Origin: Pseudonocardia parietis
GTDB taxonomy: Bacteria > Actinomycetota > Actinomycetes > Mycobacteriales > Pseudonocardiaceae
Reading direction: 5' to 3'
Length of the DNA stretch: 64,000 bases
NCBI RefSeq assembly: GCF_017876315.1
Contig: NZ_JAGINU010000001.1
Span: forward strand, 372,001-436,000
In this document: one piece after another, positions 1 to 7,484 of the stretch
How positions within the stretch are numbered: position 1 is the stretch's first letter
How the letters are laid out: each line of letters begins with the position of its first letter
Program-made: the position numbers and the translations under genes
The notes under the pieces: generated by a model
The model's input: the letters and a program-made list of their open reading frames with translations, nothing else
Database searches by the model: none
Told to the model about the DNA's origin: nothing

Positions 1-261
1 GGGCCGGCGGTGCAGTACTACGCGGCGTCCCCGCTGGCCAAGGCGGCGATGGTGCTCGGGCTGACGAAGCGCTCCGAGGCCGCCACCCAGGCGATGTCGG
101 CGGGCAGCTTCAGCCCGATGCTGTGGCTGCGCAACCCGCTGGCCGCCCTGCCCCGCCCGCTGCCCCGGGGCCTGCCCGCCCCGGTCACGACCGAGGAGGC
201 GCTGCGGGCGTCAGCGCCGGAAGATGCGCCGCACCATCCACAGCAGGGCGATGCCCAGTAG
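1..261 (+). CDS. 3' end of an unidentified protein (partial)
   Basis: The reading frame is open from the first base and ends at TAG 259-261, so only about 86 C-terminal residues are visible and the true start lies outside the window. The fragment reads as an amphipathic, Ala/Leu-rich stretch with a Trp-Leu-Arg-Asn-Pro motif, then a Pro/Arg-rich tail. I do not recognise the family. Its last 51 bases overlap the end of the convergent flippase gene, so the last 17 codons share DNA with that gene. The frame could instead be fortuitous, but the composition up to about base 200 looks coding. Function not assigned. Confidence 0.5.
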   Translation, partial: GPAVQYYAASPLAKAAMVLGLTKRSEAATQAMSAGSFSPMLWLRNPLAALPRPLPRGLPAPVTTEEALRASAPEDAPHHPQQGDAQ

Positions 262-1638
262 CGCGGCGAGCCCGAACCTCACCGACAGCCACAGCACGCC
301 CTCCGCGGGCAGGAGGACCGACCCGCCGCAGATCACGAAGCCCGCGGCGATCGGCCCGAGCAGCACGGGCTCGCGCCAGCGGGTCTCCGACACCCGGCGG
401 CGCAGCAGCGAGGTCCCCACCGCGAGGAACACGTAGATCAGCGGGAAGCCCACGGCAACGGCCGTCAGCGATCCCGTCTGTGCGAGCCCGACCGCTGCGC
501 CCAGGCCGACGACCAGGCTGATCGGGCTCGCGACGGCCAGCCCGCCGCTGCGCCCGGACGCGAACACCAGGTGCACGTTCGCCAGGTACGCCACCGAGAT
601 CACGGCGCCGATCGAGGTCACCGCGGCGACCGGGACCAGCTCGGCAGGCTCGAACTCGGCCGGGGCCAGGATCCGCAGCAGGAACGGGGCCAGCAGCGCG
701 ACACCGCCGGCCAGCGCGGCGGTCACCGCGGCGACGTCGCGGGAGGTCCGTTCCAGCGCCGCGCCGCGCGCCGACGGCTCGGTCCGGTAGACGACCGGCG
801 CCCAGGCGTTGTTCAGCGCGGAGACGATCATCGCGGGGGCCGAACCGAGGAGCAGGGCGACCTGCATCCGACCGCCGTCGTCGACCCCGAAGTACCGGGT
901 CACGATCAGCACCAGCGCGTTCTGCACGAGCAGCAGCGCGACGAGGTGGGGCACCGCGGGCAGACCGACCTTGAGCGCCTTCGGGAGATCACCGCGCTCG
1001 GTCCGCGGCCATCCCCCGCGCAGCGCCAGGACGATCCCGGCGAGGCCCGCGACGAGGTAGCCGACGAGCAGGCCGAACAGGTAGTCGTCGGCGTCACTGG
1101 TCCGCCACAGCACCAGGGCCAGCCCGATGATCGGGCCGCCCAGAGTGGCGACCGCGGACATGATCACGAACGGCACCGGCCGGTCCTGCACCCGCAGGAA
1201 CGCCTGCGCGTTCAGGACCGCGACGAACCCGGCGGCGGCCAGCGCGGCGAACGCGAGCCCGTCCTGCCACGGCACCGAGAGCACCGGTCCGCTCCACAGC
1301 GGACCGGCGAGCATGGCGGCGACGACCAGCACAGTGGACAGCGCGCTGCCCTGCAGGACCAGCGCGCGGGCACCGGCCTCCCCGGACCGTTCGAGGACCC
1401 CGTGCCGGGTGATCGACGACGCCAGGCCGAGCCCGGCGACCATCGCCCCGACCTGAACGAGGATCAGCCCGATCGCGACGACGCCGTACTCCTCGCGCCC
1501 GAGCACCCGCGTGACGATCGGGGTGACCAGCACGTTCGCCATGATCGGTGCGACGCTGCCGAGCGTGTAGAGCGAGCCGCGGCCGAGGACGTCGCGGCTC
1601 GCGTTCCCGGCCGCCCCCGGATCGGCCACCCGGCTCAC
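211..1638 (-). CDS. Polysaccharide flippase, Wzx/MATE-like (first of two)
   Basis: A 475-residue polytopic membrane protein with roughly 12-14 hydrophobic segments separated by short Arg-rich loops, typical of the oligosaccharide flippase family (PF01943/PF13440) that moves lipid-linked glycans across the inner membrane. The N-terminus shows the usual first helix (about residues 20-45, with APIMANVLVTPIVTRVLG). I chose GTG at 1638 because it overlaps the TGA of the upstream aminotransferase (GTGA); the frame upstream of it reads as shadow of that gene. It is the last gene of a minus-strand operon PseB-PseC-flippase, which suggests its cargo contains pseudaminic acid (inference). A second flippase gene lies at 21451-22929. 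Confidence 0.85.
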   Translation of the reverse strand: MSRVADPGAAGNASRDVLGRGSLYTLGSVAPIMANVLVTPIVTRVLGREEYGVVAIGLILVQVGAMVAGLGLASSITRHGVLERSGEAGARALVLQGSALSTVLVVAAMLAGPLWSGPVLSVPWQDGLAFAALAAAGFVAVLNAQAFLRVQDRPVPFVIMSAVATLGGPIIGLALVLWRTSDADDYLFGLLVGYLVAGLAGIVLALRGGWPRTERGDLPKALKVGLPAVPHLVALLLVQNALVLIVTRYFGVDDGGRMQVALLLGSAPAMIVSALNNAWAPVVYRTEPSARGAALERTSRDVAAVTAALAGGVALLAPFLLRILAPAEFEPAELVPVAAVTSIGAVISVAYLANVHLVFASGRSGGLAVASPISLVVGLGAAVGLAQTGSLTAVAVGFPLIYVFLAVGTSLLRRRVSETRWREPVLLGPIAAGFVICGGSVLLPAEGVLWLSVRFGLAALLGIALLWMVRRIFRR

Positions 1639-2765
1639 ACCGAGTGCCCGAAGAACTCCCGCACCAGGCCCGCGACCCGGTCCACATCGGAATCGGTGAG
1701 GTCGGGGAACAACGGCAGCGAGATCTGCTGGGCGTAGTAGGTCTCGGCGTTCGGGCACATCCCCCGGCGGTAGCCGAGGTCGGCGAACACCGGGTGCCAG
1801 TAGGCGGGGACGTAGTTGACCTGCACCCCGACACCGCGCTCGCGCAGGAACTCGAACAGTTCCCGGCGACGGCCGTCGAGCACCCGCAGCGGGTAGAGGT
1901 GCCAGGCCGGGTCGGCGCCGTCGCGGGTCGACGGCGTGCGGACCTCGGCGACGCCGGCGAGCGCTGCGTCGTAGCGGGCGTGGATCTCCGTGCGCCGGTC
2001 CTTGAACGCCGCCAGACGCGTGAGCTGCGACGATCCGAGCGCGGCGAGCAGGTCGGGCAGCCGGTAGTTCAGCCCGAACGCGTGCACCTCCTGGTGCCAC
2101 GGCCCCTCGTCCGGGAACCGCTGGGCCGCCTTGTCCCGGACGAGCCCGTGGTTACGGAACGACCGCGCGCCGGCGACCAGCTCCTCGGCCGGCGACACGA
2201 CGGCGCCGCCCTCGGCCGTCGTGAAGTTCTTCGTCGGGAAGAAGCTCAACGTCGTCAGGTCGGCGAGATCACCCACCGGGCGGCCGTGCCAGGTTCCGCC
2301 GACCGAGTGTGCGGCGTCCTCGAGCAGCAGGGCTCCGGCCTCGTGGGCCAGCGCGCGCAGCGGCTCGGCGTCGATCGGGTGACCGGCGTAGTCCACACCG
2401 GACACGACGGTGGTGTTCGGGGTGAGCGCGGTCTTCGCGGCGTCCGGGTCGAGGTTGCCGGTGTCCTCGCTGACGTCGGCGAAGATCACCCGTGCCCCGA
2501 GCAGGGCCGCTGCCGACGCCGTCGCGACGAACGTGAGCGGTGCGACGACGACGTCCTGGCCCGGCCCGACGCCGGCCGCCGCGTAGGCGACGTGCAGCGC
2601 CGCGGTACCGCTCGTGACCGCCACCGCGGGGTTCCCGCAGACGGCTGCGAGATCGTCCTCGAACCGGGTCACCGCGGGCCCGGTGGTCAGCCAGTCCGTG
2701 CCGAGCACCGCCGTGACCGCCTCGACGTCCTCCTGCGAGATCGACTGCCGGCCGTACGGGAGCAT
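1635..2765 (-). CDS. pseC: PseC-like UDP-4-keto-sugar aminotransferase
   Basis: A 376-residue DegT/DnrJ/EryC1/ArnB-family PLP enzyme. The PLP lysine is about K179 in SFFPTKN, the PLP-ring aspartate about D150 in LLLEDAAHS, and TSGTAALH near residue 51 binds the phosphate. By family it aminates C4 of UDP-2-acetamido-2,6-dideoxy-L-arabino-hexos-4-ulose, the PseB product. The start ATG overlaps the PseB stop (ATGA, 2762-2767 region), and its own stop overlaps the flippase start, so the three genes appear translationally coupled. Adjacency to PseB and to PseF/PseG-PseH favours the pseudaminate route over legionaminate or perosamine pathways. Cytoplasmic. Confidence 0.88.
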   Translation of the reverse strand: MLPYGRQSISQEDVEAVTAVLGTDWLTTGPAVTRFEDDLAAVCGNPAVAVTSGTAALHVAYAAAGVGPGQDVVVAPLTFVATASAAALLGARVIFADVSEDTGNLDPDAAKTALTPNTTVVSGVDYAGHPIDAEPLRALAHEAGALLLEDAAHSVGGTWHGRPVGDLADLTTLSFFPTKNFTTAEGGAVVSPAEELVAGARSFRNHGLVRDKAAQRFPDEGPWHQEVHAFGLNYRLPDLLAALGSSQLTRLAAFKDRRTEIHARYDAALAGVAEVRTPSTRDGADPAWHLYPLRVLDGRRRELFEFLRERGVGVQVNYVPAYWHPVFADLGYRRGMCPNAETYYAQQISLPLFPDLTDSDVDRVAGLVREFFGHSV

Positions 2766-3748
2766 CAGTCGAGCGCCTCGACCATCTCGCGCAGCTGCGC
2801 CGGCGAGAGCCACAGGTCGTTCGTGTCCGAGCGGTACGCCTGCCCGTCCGGGACCGGCTCGCCGTCGCTCGGGGTGGTGTAGCCCCATCCGGCGATGTAC
2901 GGCTCGACGACATAGCGGTCGGCCAGCTTGCGGGTCCGCCGCGAGTCGTCCGCGGCGATCATCTCCTCGTGCAGCTTCTCGCCCGGCCGGATCCCGATCT
3001 CGTGGGTCGCGGCGCCGGGCGCGATGGCCTCGGCCAGGTCGGTCATCCGCATCGACGGGATCCGCGGCACGTAGAGCTCGCCGCCCTGCATCCGGTCGAA
3101 CGAGTCGATCACGAACTGCACCGCGTCCGGCAGCGTGATCCAGAACCGGGTCATCCGCTTGTCGGTGATCGGCAGCGAGGCACCCTCGGCGGCCAGCTTC
3201 TTGAACAGCGGGACGACCGATCCGCGGCTGCCGAGCACGTTGCCGTAGCGGACCACGGAGAACCGGGTCTCGTAGGCGGCCGCGTAGTGGTTCGCCGAGA
3301 CGAACAGCCGGTCCGCGCACAGCTTGGTGGCGCCGTAGAGGTTGATCGGCGACGACGCCTTGTCCGTCGACAGCGCGACGACCTTCTTCACGCCGGCGTC
3401 GATCGCGGCCTCGACGACGTTCTGCGAGCCCTCGACGTTCGTCCGGATGAACTCGAACGGGTTGTACTCGGCGGTGTCGACCTGCTTGAGCGCGGCGGCG
3501 TGCACCACGTAGTCGACGCCGTGCATGGCGCGGCGCAGTCGCGGCTGGTCGCGGACGTCACCGAGGAACCAGCGCAGCCGCGGGTCGTCCCCGAACAGGG
3601 ACCGGCACTCGTACTGCTTCAGTTCGTCCCGGGAGAGAATGACCAGCCGACGGGGGTCATAGCGGTCCAGCAGGGCGCGCACGAACGCCTTGCCGAAGGA
3701 CCCCGTCCCGCCCGTGACCAGGACCGACGAGCCCTTGAGTACCGACAT
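2765..3748 (-). CDS. pseB: UDP-GlcNAc 4,6-dehydratase (inverting), PseB-like
   Basis: A 327-residue extended SDR. It has the nucleotide-binding VTGGTGSFG at residues 11-19 and the signature of inverting 4,6-dehydratases: LSTDKASSPINLYGATK with D129, K130, Y138 and K142. It converts UDP-GlcNAc to UDP-2-acetamido-2,6-dideoxy-L-arabino-hexos-4-ulose, the first pseudaminate step. I chose ATG 3748: a GGAGG lies four bases upstream, whereas the adjacent GTG at 3751 would leave only one base of spacing. It is divergent from pseF (83 bases between starts), so the whole Pse block probably shares one regulatory gap. Confidence 0.9.
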   Translation of the reverse strand: MSVLKGSSVLVTGGTGSFGKAFVRALLDRYDPRRLVILSRDELKQYECRSLFGDDPRLRWFLGDVRDQPRLRRAMHGVDYVVHAAALKQVDTAEYNPFEFIRTNVEGSQNVVEAAIDAGVKKVVALSTDKASSPINLYGATKLCADRLFVSANHYAAAYETRFSVVRYGNVLGSRGSVVPLFKKLAAEGASLPITDKRMTRFWITLPDAVQFVIDSFDRMQGGELYVPRIPSMRMTDLAEAIAPGAATHEIGIRPGEKLHEEMIAADDSRRTRKLADRYVVEPYIAGWGYTTPSDGEPVPDGQAYRSDTNDLWLSPAQLREMVEALD

Positions 3749-3831
3749 CACGCCTCCACATCCACGAGATTTCTCCCGCCCGGCATGATGTCACGCGCCC
3801 CACCGGACGAATCGAAGCAGGTAGCGAGCAG

Positions 3832-4557
3832 GTGCGGATCAACGCGGTCGTTCAGGCGCGGACGGGCTCGACCCGGCTGCCCGGGAAGGTGCTCCGGGAG
3901 CTCGGTGGGCGCCCCGTCCTGGACCGGGTCGTGGACGCGGCGCGCACGGCGCCCGGGATCGACGAGGTGCTGGTCGCGACGTCGACGGCCCCCGGGGACG
4001 ACGCCGTCGCCGACCGCGCCGCACAGCTCGGTGTGGCGGTGGTGCGCGGCTCCGAGGACGACGTGCTCGCCCGCTTCGTCCAGGCCACCGACGAGCACCC
4101 GTGCGACGCCGTGGTGCGACTCACGGCCGACTGCCCGCTGCTGGATCCCGACCTGGTCGGCCTCGTCGCCGCGACCTGGCGAAACGCGCCGGAACACGAC
4201 TACGTGGCGACGACCCTGGTGCGCACGCTGCCCCGCGGTCTGGACGTCGAGCTCGCGCGGAGCGACGCCCTGCGGACGCTGGCCGGGACCGCTACCGGGT
4301 ACGACCGGACCCACGTGACCTCCGGGCTCTACGGCGACCCGGACCGGTTCCGCTGCCTGGGCATCGTCGTCGCACCGGCCGCGGACGACCTGCGCGTCAC
4401 CCTGGACACCCCGGACGACCTGCACGCGCTGGACGGCCTGGTCGAAGCGCTCGGCGAGCGCACCGGCTGGCGGTCGGTGGTGTCGGTGCTGCGGGCCCGG
4501 CCGGATCTCGTCGCGCGGAACGCCCACGTCCGCCAGAAGTCGCTGGCAGAGGGCTGA
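3832..4557 (+). CDS. pseF: SpsF/PseF-like cytidylyltransferase
   Basis: A 241-residue CMP-KDO/NeuA/SpsF-type nucleotidyltransferase. The N-terminus carries the family motif VQARTGSTRLPGKVLR (residues 6-21), where the Arg/Ser/Lys contact the nucleotide phosphates, and TADCPLLDPD (about residues 97-106) holds the metal-binding aspartate. In the pathway it activates pseudaminic acid to CMP-Pse. The GTG start is at 3832; no strong ribosome site is seen. Four bases separate it from the pseG-pseH fusion. SpsF-like enzymes sometimes replace canonical PseF, so the substrate is inferred from neighbours rather than from the sequence. Confidence 0.82.
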   Translation: MRINAVVQARTGSTRLPGKVLRELGGRPVLDRVVDAARTAPGIDEVLVATSTAPGDDAVADRAAQLGVAVVRGSEDDVLARFVQATDEHPCDAVVRLTADCPLLDPDLVGLVAATWRNAPEHDYVATTLVRTLPRGLDVELARSDALRTLAGTATGYDRTHVTSGLYGDPDRFRCLGIVVAPAADDLRVTLDTPDDLHALDGLVEALGERTGWRSVVSVLRARPDLVARNAHVRQKSLAEG

Positions 4558-4561
4558 TCGG

Positions 4562-6115
4562 GTGCGGTTACTGCTGCGCTGCGACGCCGGTCCGTCGACC
4601 GGGGTCGGGCACGCCGTCCGGTGCGCCGCCGTCGCCGAGGCGGCGCGCTCGGCCGGTCACGAGGTGTTCTGGTCCGGACGGCTCGACGGCCTGGACTGGC
4701 TCTGGGCCGGTCTGGTCGACCGGGACCCGGCCGCCGAGGCAGGGCCGCCGGGCACGCTGCTCCCCCCGGCCGCCTCGGCGGAGACCCTCGTGGCGCTGTG
4801 CCGCGAACACCGGATCGACGCGGTACACGTCGACCACTACCTGCTCGGCGACGACCTGCGCCCCGCGCTGAACGCGGCCGGCGTCGTGCTGTCCACGGTC
4901 GAGGACTTCGCGACCGGCCGACGCCCCGGGAACCTGGTGATCGACCCCAACCTCGGCGCGGCGGACCACCCACGCCCCGACGACGGCTCGGCGGTCCTGC
5001 TCCGCGGCCCCGGCTACGCCCCGCTGCGCACGGCGGCCCGGCGGGCCCGCAGGCTCCGGTCGATCCGCGATTCCGGCGGCTCGCTCCCCCCTGCCCCGCC
5101 GGACGCCGGACGGGACGCCCCCGGTGACTCCGGCCCGCCCCGGGTCCTGGTCGTCATGGGCGGCACCGACGCCGCCGGCCTGCTGCCCCTCGTCGTCGCC
5201 GCGCTGGACGCGGCCGGCGCCCCGGCCGAGGTGGACGTCGTCGTCCCGGCCGGTCGGGACGTGCCGCTGCCCGCCGGCGGCCCGGCACGGTTCCGGGCGA
5301 TCGCGCCGCTCCCCGATCTCCCGGCCGCGATGGTCGGGGCCGACCTGGTGGTCAGCGCCGCCGGGACCACCGTGTGGGAACTGTGCTGCGTCGGGGTCCC
5401 GATGGCACTGGTCCGGGCCGCGGACAACCAGGCCGAGGGGTATCGGACGGTCGTCGCCGCCGGTGCCGCGGCCGGACTGGGCGGTGTCGACGACCTCGCT
5501 CCGCCGGAACCCGCGGCCGCGGTGCTGCGCGCGCTGCTCACCGACCCGGCACGCCGGGACGCACTCGCCGCGCGGGCCCGGACGGTGGTCGACGGTGAGG
5601 GCGCGAACCGCATCGTGGCCGCGATCACGAGCGCCGTGGGGTTGCTCCGGGAGGCGGCCCTGCACGCCCGCCCGGCGGTCCTCGACGACGCCGAGATGCT
5701 CCTGACCTGGCGCAATGACCCGGAGACCCGGCGCTGGTCCCGCTCGACCGCCGAGATCGACCTCGACGCCCACCGCCGCTGGCTCGCCGGCTCCCTCGAC
5801 CGCGACGACCGCCTGCTCATCGTCGTCTCCGACGCCGCGGGCCCCGTCGGCACCGTCCGCTGGGACCACGAGTGCAGCGGCTGGGAGGTCTCGATCACCG
5901 TCTCGCCGCAGCGGCGCGGCAGCGGGCTCGCGGTGCCGCTGCTGCGGGCCGGCGAGGAGGCGCTGCGAGCCCGGACCGGCGCCAGGACCCCGGTGACCGC
6001 CGTCGTACACGCCGACAACGCGGCGTCGGCCCGGCTCTTCGCCCGCGCCGGCTACGCCGACGACGACACCGGGCCGGACGACGAGGGCTTCCGCACGCTG
6101 CGCCGGACACTGTGA
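4562..6115 (+). CDS. pseG-pseH: PseG-PseH fusion: UDP-sugar hydrolase plus N-acetyltransferase
   Basis: A 517-residue two-domain protein. Residues 1 to about 355 match PseG, a GT-B-fold UDP-6-deoxy-AltdiNAc hydrolase: GVGHAVRC places a histidine at position 17, as in the proposed catalytic His17 of Campylobacter PseG, and a second Rossmann-like half follows (VLVVMGGTD; SAAGTTVWELC). Residues about 360-517 form a GNAT domain (WRNDPETRRW near 380; acetyl-CoA loop VSPQRRGSGLA), matching PseH, which acetylates the 4-amino group before PseG acts. The linker before residue 180 is Pro-rich. Fusing consecutive steps 3 and 4 suggests channelling. GTG start; it follows pseF directly. Confidence 0.87.
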   Translation: MRLLLRCDAGPSTGVGHAVRCAAVAEAARSAGHEVFWSGRLDGLDWLWAGLVDRDPAAEAGPPGTLLPPAASAETLVALCREHRIDAVHVDHYLLGDDLRPALNAAGVVLSTVEDFATGRRPGNLVIDPNLGAADHPRPDDGSAVLLRGPGYAPLRTAARRARRLRSIRDSGGSLPPAPPDAGRDAPGDSGPPRVLVVMGGTDAAGLLPLVVAALDAAGAPAEVDVVVPAGRDVPLPAGGPARFRAIAPLPDLPAAMVGADLVVSAAGTTVWELCCVGVPMALVRAADNQAEGYRTVVAAGAAAGLGGVDDLAPPEPAAAVLRALLTDPARRDALAARARTVVDGEGANRIVAAITSAVGLLREAALHARPAVLDDAEMLLTWRNDPETRRWSRSTAEIDLDAHRRWLAGSLDRDDRLLIVVSDAAGPVGTVRWDHECSGWEVSITVSPQRRGSGLAVPLLRAGEEALRARTGARTPVTAVVHADNAASARLFARAGYADDDTGPDDEGFRTLRRTL

Positions 6116-6126
6116 GTACTGCGCCG

Positions 6127-6507
6127 CTACCGAAGTGACTCGAGCTCGACGCCTCTGGCGACCTCGACGCTGTAGCGCGCGGCATCGCCGGTCACCAGCG
6201 GCCATCCGCGGTCGGAGGCACAGAGCAACGCGTGCGCGTCGAGTGGGTCGCCACCCCACGTTCCGACAGCCCTTGCCCGGGCTGCGGTGAGATCGTCGAC
6301 AACCGTCACCGGCAGCTGCAGCAACACGTCGAGCACGAGGTGGTCCTTCTCCTCCAGCTGCGTCCACGCCGCGGCGACAGCGCTGGAGGGCACGACGAGG
6401 ACGAGTCCCTCCTCCACCGCGGTCCACACCAGGGCCTCCGCATAGACCGAGGCGCGGGAAGCGAAGGCGACCAGTGCGGCGGCGTCGAGGATCCGGCCCC
6501 CGATCAC
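6127..6507 (-). CDS. PIN-domain toxin, VapC-like
   Basis: A 126-residue small protein in the length range of PIN-domain ribonucleases. Candidate acidic residues are D8 in ILDAAAL, then E near residue 24, and D in GGDPLDAHALL and the C-terminal VTGDAARYS, which fits the four-acid PIN pattern. By family it would be a Mg-dependent RNase that cleaves tRNA or rRNA when free of antitoxin. The GTG start overlaps the antitoxin stop (GTGA), the classic order antitoxin-then-toxin. It ends 11 bases from the end of the convergent pseG-pseH gene. First of two toxin-antitoxin modules flanking the biotin operon. Confidence 0.78.
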   Translation of the reverse strand: MIGGRILDAAALVAFASRASVYAEALVWTAVEEGLVLVVPSSAVAAAWTQLEEKDHLVLDVLLQLPVTVVDDLTAARARAVGTWGGDPLDAHALLCASDRGWPLVTGDAARYSVEVARGVELESLR

Positions 6508-6746
6508 GCCGATGCAGGTCTCGGCGCCAGCCCGAGGTCATGTCGTACGGCGTCAAGAGCGTCCCGGGGTGGCCGGCGACCCATGACGCGCTCCAGCTCG
6601 GCGAGTCCGCGTACCCGGTCGAGCCGGCTCTGCAGCGCGCCGGCGACGAAGGCGGACAAGCTCGCGGCCTGGCCTGCCTCGACTGCTTCCCGGGCATCGT
6701 GGAGCAACTCCGGCGGCAGGCTGACCGTGACCCGCTCAGCATTCAT
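6504..6746 (-). CDS. Ribbon-helix-helix antitoxin for the PIN toxin
   Basis: An 80-residue protein beginning ERVTVSLPPELLHDAREAV, a beta strand followed by a helix as in CopG/Arc-type ribbon-helix-helix repressors, and then an acidic/Arg C-terminus likely to wrap the toxin. It should repress its own operon and neutralise the downstream PIN protein. Its ATG lies 6 bases after a TATGCT element, suggesting a leaderless transcript, and sits inside the first copy of a duplicated 9-base sequence, a candidate operator (see 6743-6773). Confidence 0.75.
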   Translation of the reverse strand: MNAERVTVSLPPELLHDAREAVEAGQAASLSAFVAGALQSRLDRVRGLAELERVMGRRPPRDALDAVRHDLGLAPRPASA

Positions 6747-6773
6747 ACTCTCAGCATAGGATCGTCATACTCT
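6743..6773 (-). promoter_or_regulatory. Candidate antitoxin promoter/operator with two direct repeats
   Basis: TCATACTCT occurs at 6743-6751 and again at 6765-6773 (plus-strand reading), exactly 22 bases apart, about two helical turns on the same DNA face. The first copy contains the antitoxin start codon. Between them, on the minus strand, TATGCT lies 6 bases upstream of the ATG and could be the -10 of a leaderless promoter. Direct repeats two turns apart suit cooperative ribbon-helix-helix binding. Binding itself is inferred. Confidence 0.55.
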
Positions 6774-6893
6774 GCTGCTCAAGTCGAACCCGCGACCGTC
6801 CGTGGTGACGGAACACGGTCTCGCGAAGGAGGGCCGGCCATCCGGCATGGTGATGCCACCCGCAGGTGGTGCGTCTGGCACGCCACGGTGACC

Positions 6894-6899
6894 TAACCT
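6894..6899 (+). promoter_or_regulatory. Putative leaderless -10 (TAACCT) for the biotin operon
   Basis: TAACCT stands six bases before the bioY GTG at 6906, the spacing expected when transcription begins at the start codon. No ribosome-binding site is present upstream of the GTG, which supports a leaderless mRNA. A possible BirA or BioQ operator was looked for and not recognised. Confidence 0.5.
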
Positions 6900-6905
6900 T
6901 CGCGC

Positions 6906-7484
6906 GTGTCCGGATCCCGCTCCACGCTGCCCGCCGCCTCCCTGGCGCGAGTCGTGGTGTTCGCCGCCTTCATCGCCGTGCTCGGTCTGTTCCCCGGGAT
7001 CGGGGGTGTCGCGGGCGTCCCGATCGTCGTCCAGAACGTCGGGCCGATCCTGGCCGGGGCGATCCTCGGCTGGAAACTGGGCACCGCGTCGGTGGCGCTG
7101 CTACTGGGGCTGACGGCGATCGGGCTCCCGCTGCTGTCCGGTGGGCGCGGCGGGCTGGCACCGTTCGTCGGGCCGAGCGCCGGTTTCGTGTTCGGCTGGC
7201 TGCTGTCCGCGCTGGTCACCGGTCTGATCGTGCAACGGGCCCGCAAGCGGACGCTGCCGATCCTGCTCCTCGCATGCTTCGCCGGGCTGCTCGCGGACTA
7301 CCTGATCGGCATCCCGGTGCTCGGGGCGTACGTCGGGGACCTCGGTGCCGGCCTGGTGCAGTCACTGGTGTTCGTCCCCGGCGACGTGGTCAAGGTGGTG
7401 CTGGCCGCAGTGATCGCGGGTCTCGTGCACCGTGCGCTGCCCGACCTGCTTCCCGCACCTGCGTCCGGGTCCCGGGGCCGGTGA
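6906..7484 (+). CDS. bioY: Biotin-specific ECF substrate-binding protein BioY
   Basis: A 192-residue integral membrane protein with six hydrophobic segments. It shows the BioY family pattern: GIGGVAGVPIVVQNVGPILAG after the first helix, GWKLGTASVALLLGL, and LVFVPGDVVKVVLAA near the C-terminus. BioY is the S-component that captures biotin. It is the first gene of a tightly packed operon with an acyl-CoA ligase, a thiolase-like protein, an ECF ATPase and EcfT. The ligase start overlaps its stop (GTGA). GTG start, leaderless. Confidence 0.92.
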   Translation: MSGSRSTLPAASLARVVVFAAFIAVLGLFPGIGGVAGVPIVVQNVGPILAGAILGWKLGTASVALLLGLTAIGLPLLSGGRGGLAPFVGPSAGFVFGWLLSALVTGLIVQRARKRTLPILLLACFAGLLADYLIGIPVLGAYVGDLGAGLVQSLVFVPGDVVKVVLAAVIAGLVHRALPDLLPAPASGSRGR

